Assembly (NCBI GenBank): GCA_031772115.1
Contig: JAPDPK010000004.1
Coordinates: 13,538,001-13,602,000, forward strand
Direction of reading: 5' to 3'
DNA length: 64,000 bases
Origin: Heritiera littoralis
Lineage: Eukaryota; Streptophyta; Magnoliopsida; Malvales; Malvaceae
Numbering within the stretch: position 1 is the stretch's first letter; every line of letters starts with the position of its first letter. Positions 1 to 10,387 of this stretch are shown in pieces. Below the pieces are notes generated by a model that saw nothing but the letters and a program-made list of their open reading frames with translations, made no database searches and was not told the DNA's origin. The translations under genes and the position numbers were made by a program.

Positions 1-1322
1 TTTTTATTTTAGCGTTGGGCTTGCCCATTAATTGAACTAACACTTGGCGATTTCTTTACTTCCTACTCGCCTCTTGGTTGATCACAAACATTCCACATGG
101 GCGATCTCTATGGTCGCCCTTCTCGCTGTTTTGCGAACATTGGTCCTCGCCCATTTACCTATCATTCTGGTTATCCCATAACTGTTGGCGAACATGTTCT
201 CGCCTAGTCATGCATTCCATTGTACTCGCCTCACCCTTTGGGCGAGTACTACTTGCTCGCCTATTTGGCAAGCTGTTGGATAATCCCGTTCGCCCATTGT
301 TTTTCTTAATCATTCTTGATTATTTTCAATCTAATTTCTTATATATTCCAACAATATTTAACTAAAATCAGGCTATATATATGTTTATCACGTTATAAAA
401 CATAGAAATCTAGTATGGAATATCAAGAGAACCATGGAAAATATGAAACTCACCTTAACCCAGTAGCTCTTCCAAAAACAGAATGTTTTCTTGCCTCACT
501 TAGCTTTACTTTGCTTATTTCTCAGCTCTTTAACTATGGAGTAAAAGTTTGGCTACTACCAGATAAAGTTTCATGGCTCATATACGGGAGTAAAGGAAGA
601 ACTAATTGTGAACTTGAAATGAAAACAGAATGGGCGAGAATGATTTTGAGGAAGATGAAGTTGGCTAAATTAGTTTCCTCATGTATTCCTTCTTATATAC
701 TCATTCACATCCACTTAGAACCTACCACCTGTTCTTATCCCGTTTTCTTTCATCATTTCCTGCATTAAAACCAAAGAAAACTGCAGCAAAAAGGAATGGT
801 GGTAAAGTCTTTACTGCAATCCGTTCTTGACTAATTTACCTTGCCATTTATTGCCTAGCCCAATTTTGTCAGGAGAGGCATAGTGGCGAGAAGTCCACTA
901 TAGCCCCTCTCCTTGACTTTTTTCTTTTCTTTTCTTCTCTTCTCCACGCCAATTCACTTCCAGCCAACGTTTATTGGCTATCTTCTCATTCTTTTCTTTG
1001 TTTTGTCCTCTAGCCATTAATCCCTTTTTATACTTTCCATTTCGGTTTCAACTTTAATTCTTCACATTGGCTCATATTTCATTTAATGCTTTCACACTAT
1101 AAATACTATCTTCAACCCTTTTATCCTAATTAAATCCTATATATTTCTTTTACAATGGATATTTGTTTTTCTTCCTTTTGTACACCATATTATACATCAT
1201 AACTTAAATGAAAAGTGGAAATTCATATTTAATTGTTTTCTTTAATTTTACTAAAACAATTTATTTTCACTATCAATCATGTACAAATATGGTATATCGT
1301 ATAATAAAATTCGGGTCTTACA
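1..1322 (-). repeat. Tekay-1 LTR (3' LTR in coding sense), partial
   Basis: This matches 8096-9420 almost base for base and ends in the same GGGTCTTACA. In coding sense the LTR begins TGTAAGACCCG. Positions 1-290 are rich in GGCGA/TCGCC motifs, as in the other LTRs of this family. Open frames here are not conserved as proteins in related LTRs and are not genes. Confidence 0.93.
692..699 (-). promoter_or_regulatory. TATA box of Tekay-1 LTR
   Basis: On the minus strand this reads TATATAAG. The same box sits at the equivalent place in the right LTR (8788-8795), the solo LTR near 34105, and as TATATAAA/TATATAAG in the other element (48440-48447, 55532-55539). Conservation across copies supports it as the core promoter; the start site itself is inferred. 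Confidence 0.6.
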
Positions 1323-1339
1323 TTTCTCCCTACCTTAAG
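1323..1339 (-). other. Polypurine tract of Tekay-1
   Basis: The minus strand reads CTTAAGGTAGGGAGAAA immediately before the LTR start TGTAAGACCC. This purine-rich stretch is where plus-strand DNA synthesis would be primed. The same sequence with small changes abuts the LTR at 49394-49411 in the second element. Confidence 0.85.
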
Positions 1340-1371
1340 AAATTTGGTCCTCCAAATTTAACTTGGACCTG

Positions 1372-2175
1372 TCATTGGAAAAGCTCTGGATACCTCTCAC
1401 GCATAAGGCTCTCTAACTCCCAAGTAGCCTCCTCCTCGTTATGATACTGCCAGGGCACTTTAACCAAAGGAATTGTCTTAGATCGCAATACCTTATCTTT
1501 CCTATCCAGGATCCGTACCGGTTTCTCAACGTAACTCATGTCTTCTCTGATCTCCAGTGGCTCATGTCGAATTACGTGAGAAGGATCTGGAAAGTACTTT
1601 CTCAACATCGAGACATGGAATACGTTATGCACTCCTGATAACTCTGGTGGTAGTGCTAACCGATATGCCACATCTCCTACGTGATCTAAGATCTCATAAG
1701 GCCCAATGTATCGGGGACTCAATTTTCCTCTTTTCCCGAATCTCATTATACCTTTGGACTGTGAGATCTTTAAAAACACATAATCACCAGTTACAAACTC
1801 TAATGGTCGGTGTCTAGTATCTGCATAACTCTTCTGCCGACTCTGAGCCGTTCTAAGCCTCTCACAAATCATCTGTACATCACAAGAAGCCTGCTCGACC
1901 AAATCGGGAGCTAACAGTTTACAGTCTCCCACTTCTTCCCATGCTATCGGGGATTTGCATCGTCTACCATACAAGGCCTCATACGATGCCATGACGATAC
2001 TTGTATGAAAACTATTGTTATAAGCAAACTCTGCCAGGGGTAAGTGATCGTCCCATGAGCTTCTAAAATCCAGTGCACACACTCTCAACATATCCTCGAG
2101 CGTCTGTATCGTAGGCTCGAACTGTCCATTAGTCTGTGGATGAAAAGCGGTGCTAAAATTCAGCTGGGATCCCAT
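1372..2175 (-). pseudogene. Integrase C-terminal part plus chromodomain (Tekay-1)
   Basis: This 267-residue open block holds the end of the integrase core, including FHPQTNGQFEPTIQ with the third catalytic acidic residue (E). It continues with the GPY/F-type segment (YIGPYEILDHVGDVAYRL) and ends in a chromodomain at about residues 213-266 (PVRILDRKDKVLRS, then WQYHNEEEATWELE). In this family the chromodomain is thought to guide integration to particular chromatin. It is separated from the integrase core upstream by one in-frame TAG at about 2180, where relatives have tryptophan (TGG to TAG). The Met marking the block is internal to the polyprotein and not a true start. Confidence 0.9.
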
Positions 2176-2193
2176 AGCCTCCTGAAATCTCTC

Positions 2194-2853
2194 CTAGAAA
2201 TGAGAGGTGAAGCGGGAGTCCCTATCAGAGGTAATACTCACTGGAACACCATGTAACCTCACTATTTCCCTGACATACAAATCGGCCAAGGCACTAACTG
2301 AATCTGTAGATCTCATGGCTAGGAAATGAGCAGACTTAGTCAATCTATCTACTATCACCCAAATAGCATCATACCCCTTCCTGGTCCATGGTAATCCCAT
2401 AATAAAATCCATAGTAACATGCTCCCATTTCCACATAGGAATCGATAGTGGTCGAAGCATACCTGTTGGCTTCTGATGCTCAATCTTAATTTGTTGGCAT
2501 GTTACACATCTGGTAACAAAATCAACGATGTCTTTCTTCATCTTAGGCCACCAATACACTTTCCGAAGATTCTGGTACATCTTAGTACTACCCGGATGTA
2601 ATGTGTATCTAGAGGTATGGGCCTCTGATAAAATCAAATCTCGAATCTGTCGATCACTGGGAACACATATCCGACCTTTGAACCTCAGTATCCCATCGGT
2701 GCCAATCTCAAAATCTGACATAACTCCCATCTGAATCTGACTGGCAACCCCAATGCAATAATCATCCCTCTTTTGAGCTTCCCTGATTCGATCCATCAAA
2801 TTCGGCTCTACACGAAAACTAGCTGTAAATTCCATACTAGTCAAAGGAAACAA
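2194..2853 (-). pseudogene. Integrase zinc-binding and catalytic core (Tekay-1)
   Basis: The HHCC zinc-binding domain is visible as AHTSRYTLHPG followed by CVTCQQIK. It is followed by the catalytic core with the first acidic residue in TMDFIMGLP and the second in TSDRDSRFTSHF. Integrase joins the element's DNA ends to the chromosome. The block ends at a TAG stop just before the third catalytic residue, which lies in the next block (1372-2175), so the enzyme is split. It overlaps the RNase H block by a few bases in another frame, so a frameshift lies near 2840. Confidence 0.9.
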
Positions 2854-3463
2854 CTGTCAGACTGAGGTTAGAGAACTGCTCTATCAAATCATGCTCCCTG
2901 ATCATCATGTAATATACCATGCCAACATGTTTACGGCTCAGTGTATCTGCTACTACATTAGCTTTACCTGGGTGATACAAAATCTCACAATCATAGTCCT
3001 TTAACAGTTCCATCCACCGTCGCTGCCTCAAATTTAACTCTCGCTGGGAGAATATATACTTCAAACTCTTATGGTCTGTATATATCTGAAATTCCTCCCC
3101 GTACAAGTAATGTCGCCAAATCTTCAATGCAAACACTACTGCGGCTAGCTCTAAATCATGTGTCGGATAATTCCTCTCATGATCCTTCAGCTGTCGAGAA
3201 CCATAGGCTATAACTCGACCATGCTGCATAAGCACACACCCCAAACCTTGAGCGGATGCATAAGTATACACCATAAATTCACCTAGTCCACTAGGAAGAG
3301 CTAATACGAGGGCAGTAGTTAATCTCCTCTTAAGCTCAAGAAAACTACGCTCACATGCATCATTCCACTCAAACTTTACATCCTTGCATGTGAGTCGTGT
3401 CAATGGAGCAGCAAGTCTAGAAAATTCGTCCACAAACCTGCAATAATATCCGGCAAGACCCAA
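2837..3463 (-). pseudogene. Reverse transcriptase end and RNase H (Tekay-1)
   Basis: The block starts in the RT thumb (GLAGYYCRFVDEFSRLAAPL), passes through the connection (FEWNDACERSFLELKRRL) and continues into RNase H (GLGCVLMQHGRVIAYGSRQL, LELAAVVFALKIWRHYLYG, YTDHKSLKY). It ends in HPGKANVVADTLSRK. RNase H removes the RNA strand during reverse transcription. The usual TDAS motif, which holds the first catalytic aspartate, reads TYAS here, so the activity would be lost even without the frameshifts. The E and the second D positions are kept. Confidence 0.9.
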
Positions 3464-3909
3464 GAAACTCCGTATCTCGGTAACTTTGTTAGGCCTTTTC
3501 CACTGAATAATGGCCTTTTCTTGGACGGATCAACTGACACCCCGTCTTTTGACACTACATGTCCGAGAAATGTAATATGGTCAAGCCAGAACTCGTATTT
3601 ACTAAACTTAGCATACAATTTCCTTTCTCGGAGGGTCTGTAAAACGATCTATAAATGCTGCTCGTGCTCCTCTGGAGTCTTAGAATAGATCAAGATGTCA
3701 TCTATAAATACTATGACAAACTTGTCCAGAAATGGATGAAATACCTCGTTCATCAAACTCATAAAAGCTGCAGGGGCGTTTGTCAATCCAAAAGGCATCA
3801 CCAAGAACTCATAATGACCATAACGAGTCTGAAATGCTGTCTTATGCACATTCGACTCCTTAATCTTCAACTGGTGATAGCCTGATCGGAGGTCTATCTT
3901 TGAAAACAC
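3400..3909 (-). pseudogene. Reverse transcriptase palm, catalytic motif (Tekay-1)
   Basis: Two open blocks lie here, 3649-3909 and 3400-3618. The first runs from FSKIDLRSGYHQLKI through MPFGLTNAPAAF to the catalytic motif VFIDDILIYS, the YxDD equivalent with both aspartates present. An in-frame TAG separates it from the second block (YAKFSKYEFWLDHITFLGHV). The second block shifts frame near 3515, after VDPSKK, and then runs out of homology. Another TAG lies at about 3910, where the family has glutamine (CAG to TAG). These are typical C-to-T decay changes in methylated plant retrotransposons. Confidence 0.9.
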
Positions 3910-4053
3910 CTATGCACCCCTGAGCTGATCAAACAGGTCATCAATCCGAGGTAATGGATACTTATTCTTAATGGTAGCCCGATTCAACATCCGATAATCT
4001 ATACACAACCGAAGGCTACCATCCTTCTTTCGAACAAATAGTATTGGAGCTCC

Positions 4054-4600
4054 CTACGATGACACATTGGGACGTATAAATCCCTTATCTAGTAACTCTT
4101 GGAGCTGCTTCTTGAGCTCGTCCAACTCTGTCAGTGCCATCCTATATGGGGGTCTAGAAATCGGCTCCGTACCGGGTACCAACTCGATCATAAACTCTGT
4201 CTCTCGATCCGGTGGTAACCCTGGTAAATCCCCTGGAAATACATCCGAGAAGTCCTTAACCACGGGAATTTCTTGAATCTCTAGATGTTTCCTCTCTACA
4301 TCCTCCCTTATGTAATAACTCTTGGATCTGCTTCTTGAGCTCGTCCAACTCTGTCAGTGCCATCCTATATGGGGGTCTAGAAATCGGCTCCGTACCGGGT
4401 ACCAACTCGATCATAAACTCTGTCTCTCGATCCGGTGGTAACCCTGGTAAATCCCCTGGAAATACATCCGAGAAGTCCTTAACCATGGGAATCTCTTGAA
4501 TCTCTGGATGTTTCCTCTCTACATCCTCCACACTAGCAATATATCCTTCATAAACATTCATATACAACCACAATTTCAGTAGACATGCTTTCATAAACAA
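4054..4600 (-). pseudogene. Reverse transcriptase N-terminal region with a 223-bp tandem duplication
   Basis: The segment FSDVFPGDLPGLPPDRETEF ... TELDELKKQ ... occurs twice in succession, at about 4307-4529 and 4084-4306. The repeat period is 223 bp, not a multiple of three, so the second copy is in another frame. The segment normally occurs once, just upstream of the RT palm. The copies differ at only a few bases, so the duplication arose after or shortly before insertion. It breaks the pol frame by itself. Confidence 0.9.
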
Positions 4601-4613
4601 ACATTTTATTAAT

Positions 4614-5417
4614 TTACAATAACTTTACAATATACTTTTCGGGATGAGAGAAGGTAATAAACTTAGTATTACAATCCAAACTAACATGGTTTGCAGCTAA
4701 CCAATCCATACCTAAAATGATATCAAAATCAAATATATCCAACAAAATTAGGTTAGCTATCATAACCTTCTCTCCTATAGTCAATTTACAATTCCTATAT
4801 ATAATATTCGTCTTCTGGAAGTTATTAAAAGGAGTTTTCACTTGCAAAGTATACTTTAACAACTCCGTCTCTACTGGAGTCCTGTTGGTATATGCAGGCA
4901 ATAAGAATGAATGGCTAGAACCCGGATCAAATAAGGCAATTACGAGGATATCAAAAAGATAAACCTTACCTTTAATCACATCGATAGAGGCGTCAGCAGT
5001 CTCTTGATCCAATGCGTACATCCGACCCTGAGTCACAACCTTTTTACCCTTCTCTACGGCTGTCGCCCACCTAGGCTGTGAGGGTGTCGCTTTCTCTGGC
5101 TCACTCTGAGCTGCCGGGGCCGCTATCGGAGGTAATGCAAGAGGTCTAGTAGAAGCAGTTGACTCTCTGAGCATCGGGCAATTCTTGATAAAGTGCCCCG
5201 TCTGTCCACATCTAAAACATGCCCCAGACATTAAAGGACAAGGGCGTGACCCATGCGACCTTCCATAATGTCTACATAAGGGCGCAACACTTCTCTGAGT
5301 AGTGGCGAGGCCACTAGCAGGAGTAGAAACTGCTGGTTTATCAAATCTGGCCTCTGAAATCTGTATGCCCGTAGATCTAGTCCTCTTAGATTGCTCTCTA
5401 CCTGGTCTGTCCTCCAT
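4614..5417 (-). pseudogene. Gag zinc knuckle and aspartic protease (Tekay-1)
   Basis: A CCHC knuckle, CFRCGQTGHFIKNCP (C-X2-C-X4-H-X4-C, about residues 67-81), marks the end of gag and would bind RNA. The retropepsin-like protease follows: the active-site region reads LFDPGSSHSF and the C-terminal signature is IILGMDWLAANHVSLDC. The usual active-site triplet is Asp-Ser/Thr-Gly; here it is Asp-Pro-Gly, which should damage catalysis. The block is out of frame with the gag core upstream, so a frameshift lies between about 5415 and 5490. Confidence 0.9.
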
Positions 5418-5483
5418 AAACCTCTTGGCCTTTCCTTTTGCTTTGCCTTTACTCTTACTACTGAAATCAAGCTGGAACTGCTA

Positions 5484-6020
5484 TTAATCCCTCTCACATA
5501 GCTGAGCCCATTTAACTATCTCATCATAAGTCTGTATATCAAATGGGGCTAGCTTCACTCTGATAGATGGCCTCAAACCAGCCCTAAACCTTAAAATTTT
5601 ATATATGGTATTCACACTAGTCTGTGGATCAAAACGACTCAATGTAGTAAATTTGGCCTCATACTCGGCCACTGACATGCTACTCTGCACTAAATCCATA
5701 AATTCCTGTTGTAATTTTTCCTGAGCAGTGTCGGGAATATACTGCCTCCGAAAAACATCAACAAAAATATCCCATGACAATTCCTGATGCTGAGCAAATA
5801 AGACGGTCTGAGTGACCTTCCACCAATGTCTCGCATCATCTGCCAACTGAACTACTGCTAGGCCTACCTTCTCCGTCTCTGAACACCTCATAATCTGAAG
5901 TAATCTATCGACCTCAATAATCCACTGCTTTGCCGCCAATGGATCCCTAGTACCTTTAAACTTAGGTGGATCCAATTTCTTAAATGATTTCACCAAGGCC
6001 ACATCGCAATATGACTCCAT
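5484..6020 (-). pseudogene. Gag capsid core (Tekay-1)
   Basis: This is a typical plant gypsy gag core (retrotransposon gag family). It begins FKKLDPPKFKGTRDPLAAKQW and includes ADDARHWWK, SWDIFVDVFRRQYIPD, MSVAEYEAKFTTLSRF and the closing IVKWAQLCERD. Gag builds the cytoplasmic particle in which reverse transcription takes place. It is preceded in the same frame by the N-terminal block at 6033-6407, with one TAG between them. Apart from that stop and the downstream frameshift, the core is well preserved. Confidence 0.9.
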
Positions 6021-6032
6021 ATTTCTAGGCGG

Positions 6033-6407
6033 CTAAATCAATGGCTGTGGTGGAGCTACCTGTGGCTGAGGTACTAGTGGTGGAATAGGCTGAGGCTCGG
6101 GTATATCCAGTGCCGGCTGTGGTGGTACTGGCACTTCTACCGGAGCTGCGGGAGCTGCAGCTTTCTCTCTCTCTGCCCTATCCGCGGCTCTATCTGCCTG
6201 GTACATAGCCATAAAATCGGCTACTAACCTCTCTACTTGGTTCACACGAGCATCAATGCTCTCTAGCTGTAGAGGGCGTGCAGGTCTAGGGGCAGGTTCC
6301 GGTGTCTGTGGTTCCGGAGTCTGTGCCGCCCTACCTCGGCCTATGCCTCTCACTGAGCGCATCCTCCTTCTTCCACTCATATCTGTGCCACAGAGATCAT
6401 TTATCAC
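6033..6407 (-). pseudogene. Gag N-terminal region (Tekay-1)
   Basis: This 124-residue block is rich in Arg/Gly at the start (SGRRRMRSVRGIGRGRAAQ) and in Pro/Ala at the end. Between them is a predicted helix around LESIDARVNQVERLVADFMAMYQ. It ends at a TAG four codons before the Met of the gag core block, in the same frame, so the two were once continuous. The real start is either the first Met at 6407 or the second one near the Arg-rich stretch. It lies about 90 bp downstream of the primer site in coding sense. Confidence 0.85.
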
Positions 6408-6498
6408 TTATCATCAATACATCAATTATATATTCAGATTGTACAGTACTATAGGGAATGTATACCATTTACTTTAAGCATCACTAAACATCCGCCCT

Positions 6499-6510
6499 GC
6501 TCTGATACCA
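6499..6510 (-). other. Primer binding site, tRNA-iMet type (Tekay-1)
   Basis: The minus strand reads TGGTATCAGAGC, the canonical complement of the initiator methionine tRNA 3' end. It sits seven bases inside the 5' LTR (in coding sense), which ends at 6518. Confidence 0.9.
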
Positions 6511-6517
6511 TTAAATC

Positions 6518-9420
6518 TGTAACATCCCAAATCTACAAAATACATAATATTCATTTACTAATTACACTCATTTACCGGTTGGGCAGTCTGTGATACTTAT
6601 CAACTCCTATCACTTTTATAAGAATTATTAAATTATTACCTTAAGATGTATACACATTCCCTTCAATTTAAAGTAGTACTGTACCATTTTACTGAATATA
6701 TAAAAGAATACAACATACCTTCGATATCAAATCTCTGGAAAGTAATTTGCTTAGCCCAAGTTCAATAATCTGTGGAGTGGAAAATAGGGAGTGAGCGACA
6801 ACGTGCTCAGTAAGGAAGGTGTATACTATGCTGCTTTATAAAAATAAAGACTATACTTCCAAACAATCTTATTTAACCAATCACTCAAAACCCATTTAAC
6901 ATTAAACAGGATTCAATAGATCCTTTTAGTAAACAGAAGTCAATAAGTTGAGACTAGGCAACAAATACATCATGCTCTCATTGTTCCATCAGGAACACAA
7001 GTCATCCGCTTTTGGGGTGCACCCGTAGGCCATTGCCCCTCACGGCTATCTCAACTAGATCTATGGCCATAATCTATAGATGGTCCTCGGGTCCACTTGC
7101 CAAGTGACCTCGAGACCGCTGATGACTTGGCGAGTCCATCAGCCTTGTGACGCCCTGAGGTGCGCTCGTAGGTCCATCGACCCGAGCCACCGCCCCAGGA
7201 GGGTCACGCAATTATATGAATAGTAATGCATGAATTCAGGGCCTAAAGTCTCAAAATCATATTTACAAATGTATTAAAAACAGCTCATTTTCACCAATAT
7301 ACACATGAGAAAATATGGGTTAAATTGGCTCGCCAGGGTCAGTTCGCCCATAGTGGCTCGCCCATAATCGGTTCGCCCATTGAGGTGAACTAGTATTCGC
7401 CCGCCAACAATAGCATTTAAAACCCATTGAAACTAGCTCTCTCGTGGCGGCTCGCCAGGGTCAGTTCGCCCACTATGGCATTGACCATGGTCAACTCGCC
7501 CAAATGCGACACTTTATGGTCAACTCGCCCAATGGGTTATTAGTATAGTCAACTCGCCCAATTTTATAAAAACATGGGTCGCCCGTCTAAAACAACATTA
7601 AAAGGGGTTCGCCTACATTGGCTCGCCCGCCATTTATTAAAACATGGGTCTTCGCCCAAAAGAACATAAAAGGTGTCGTTCGCCCGCCAACTTTATAGTT
7701 CGCCCAAAAATAACATAGGGTCGGCTTTGTAGCTCGCCCAAGTCAAAACAATTATCAAACCAATGCATGTCATAAACCAAAATAATTTCTTAATATTTTC
7801 ATTATATTTCTACTCCACAGGACATGCATTTTACTTCACACACATCTCCCTTACCTGGTCTCTTCAAAGCTTAGCTTCCTGCTCGCCTTTGTCAACTCTC
7901 ACTTCTCAGCTGCAAAGTAATATATTAATTCCATTAATATTTTCTTTTCGAATATTTTCTAAAACTGTTAATATTCCTAGCACTTTGGCGAGATTCTGTG
8001 ACTCTTATACAACTCGCCATTCTCTTATGGACTTACACGTCTGAGCTCACCCAATATGGCAGTTCGCCCGACCTTTCAACTCGCCATTCGTGGCTTTTTA
8101 TTTTATTGTTGGGCTTGTCCATTAATTGAACTAACACTTGGCGATTTCTTTACTTCCTACTCGCCTCTTGGTTGATCACAAACATTCCACATGGGCGATC
8201 TCTATGGTCGCCCTTCTCGCCGTTTTGCGAACATTGGTCCTCGCCCATCTACCTATCATTCTGGTTATCCCATAACTGTTGGCGAACATGTTCTCGCCTA
8301 GTCATGCATTCCATTGTACTCGCCTCACCCTTTGAGCGAGTACTATTTGCTCGCCTATTTGGCACGCTATTGGATAATCCCGTTCGCCCATTTTTTTTCT
8401 TAATCATTCTTGATTATTTTCAATCTAATTTCTTATATATTCCAACAATATTTAACTAAAACCAGGCTATATATATATGTTTATCACGTTATAAAACATA
8501 GAAATCTAGTATGGAATATCAAGAGAACCATGAAAAATATGAAACTCACCTTAACCCAGTTGCTCTTCCAAAAACAGAATGTTTTCTTGCCTCACTTAGC
8601 TTTACTTTGCTTATTTCTCAGCTCTTTAACTATGGAGTAAAAGTTTGGCTACTACCAGATGAAGTTTCATGGCTCATATACGGGAGTAATGGAAGAACTA
8701 ATTGTGAACTTGAAATGAAAACAGAATGGGCAAGAATGATTTTGAGGAAGATGAAGTTGGCTAAATTAGTTTCCTCATGTATTCCTTCTTATATACTCAT
8801 TCACATCCACTTAGAACCTACCACCTATTCTTATCCCGTTTTCTTTCATCATTTCCTGCATTAAAACCAAAGAAAACTACAACAAAAAGGAACGGTGATA
8901 AAGTCTTTACTGCAATCCGTTCTTGACTAATTTACCTTGCCATTTATTGCCTAGCCTAATTTTGTCAGGAGAGGCATAGTGGCGAGAAGTCCATTATAGC
9001 CCCTTTCCTTGACTTTTTTCTTTTTTCTTCTTCTCTTCTCCACGCCAATTCACTTCCAGCCAACGTTTAATGGCTATCTTCTAATTCTTTTCTTTGTTTT
9101 GTCCTCTAGCTATTAATTCCTTCTTATACTTTCTATTTCGGTTTCAACTTTAATTCTTTACATTGGCTCATGTTTCATTTAATGCTTTCACACTATAAAT
9201 ACTATCTTCAACCCTTCTATCCTAATTAAATCCTATATATTTCTTGTTACAATGGATATTTGTTTTTCTTCCTTTTGTACACCATATTATACATCATAAC
9301 TTAAAATGAAAAGTGAAAATTCATATTCAATTGTTTTCTTTAATTTTACTAAAACAATTTATTTTCACTATCAATCATGTACAAATATGATATATAGTAT
9401 AATAAAATTCGGGTCTTACA
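6518..9420 (-). repeat. Tekay-1 LTR (5' LTR in coding sense), complete, 2903 bp
   Basis: Bounded by TGTAACATCCC on the left and GGGTCTTACA on the right, it has the same end as the left LTR at 1322 and sits directly next to the primer site. It contains a GGCGA-rich cluster at 7330-7740 and another at about 8060-8390, and a TATA box on the minus strand at 8788-8795. A closely related solo LTR lies at 33549-36406 in the opposite orientation. No coding function is seen. Confidence 0.92.
8788..8795 (-). promoter_or_regulatory. TATA box in Tekay-1 5' LTR
   Basis: The minus strand reads TATATAAG, conserved in position with other LTR copies in the window. It would drive transcription leftward through gag-pol. 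Confidence 0.6.
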
Positions 9421-10387
9421 CTTTATTATTATGTAAAAAATAAGAGTTTTTGGTTAATGCGTTTAGCAATAAGCTGATAAGCTACGTACTGTTATTGATA
9501 AAAGAATTTGAATATATACATCAATTAGGAAATATTGTTACGAAGGAAAGAAGAATAAATTAAATGATTAAATGAATTGATATTCTCCCAACGGTGATGG
9601 GAAGTAATGAGCAAGATTCTTGTTGCAGTAACGAGTAAAATTATTGCTTAATCGGCTTGAATAAGAGATGATCCCTATGTCTGCTGAGCTGTCCTGAGTC
9701 CTGACAACATGAAACTTATTGATGAGACTGTAGATTATTCCCAAAAGCTTTATCCGTTGGATTCTCCCATTCCAAAGACCGCGCATTAAGTTTCTGTCTG
9801 TTTCCTTCACCCGTTTGTTCTTTTGACTCCACCTTCCATGTCGGTAAGCCTCTGATCATCATCATCGTTCATGAACCTTTCTGGAATTTTGTCAGCTGTT
9901 GCATCTGCCATTACCATTTCTTCATTCATTGCATTCATCCTCAGATGATGATTAGCAGAATTTTGTGGTGCCTTGTTTATAGTTTTTACAAACTGGTTCC
10001 ATAAGAAATCGGGGCCCTCCTCCACTGATAATTTGATCTTGAAAGATACCCCATCAAGAGATAATGAAACTGAATTAGGAATCACAGTATCTTTTATAAC
10101 TAAACAAAGAAGCCTTGCGACATCCAAACGTTTTTTCCTCAGTGTACTATCGTCGACTGATATAAGCTCACCCCATTGGTCCCCTATCTTCTTAAAAAAG
10201 GTAGAGTTACCTGCATGCAGTGGGAAATTCTAGATCTTAAGCCAAACAAATCTGTCATCTCTGTCATCTCTTATCATACCAGGATTCCAAGGTTTAACCA
10301 GACAAACCATTCATTAAGCCAAGTTTTACCATCTTCAAGCATACCTTCCATTTCTTCTCTTGAATCAAAAGTAAGAAGCATCCAACT
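9421..10387 (-). pseudogene. LINE ORF1-like remnant (DUF4283 region), downstream half
   Basis: Reading leftward from 10387 there is a degraded DUF4283-type domain. It runs LLTFDSREEMEGMLEDGKTW, then WFVW, a shifted frame with PWNPGMIRDDRDDRFVWLKI and a stop, then KKIGDQWGELISVDDSTLRK and LDVARLLCLVIKDTV (ORF at 9807-10127). A tail block at 9568-9810 follows. Such domains occur in ORF1 of plant L1-type LINEs and in related TE-derived genes. Its upstream half lies at 24328-24621, beyond the inserted 13.9-kb element. The first 140 bases (9421-9567) are AT-rich with nothing recognisable, and the left end abuts the Tekay-1 LTR. Confidence 0.7.

Larger units (their letters stand above)
1..9420 (-). 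mobile_element. Ty3/gypsy chromovirus, Tekay/Del type (Tekay-1), left end cut by window
   Basis: Read on the minus strand the order is LTR (6518-9420), initiator-Met primer site, gag, zinc knuckle, protease, reverse transcriptase, RNase H, integrase, chromodomain, polypurine tract and LTR (1-1322). The C-terminal chromodomain and tRNA-iMet primer site place it in the chromoviruses, and the chromodomain wording and roughly 2.9-kb LTRs fit the Tekay/Del lineage. Every coding block carries at least one stop or frameshift, so it cannot encode its own enzymes. Over a 354-bp stretch the two LTRs differ at about six positions, so the insertion is fairly recent but older than the element at 10388. 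The left LTR start lies outside the window, so the target duplication cannot be checked. Confidence 0.93.

Noticed and set aside
415..768. 117-residue open frame in both Tekay-1 LTRs (also 8511-8864)
   Set aside because: It is present twice only because LTRs are duplicated. It runs against the coding sense, overlaps the promoter, and is not kept as an ORF in the solo or Tekay-2 LTRs.
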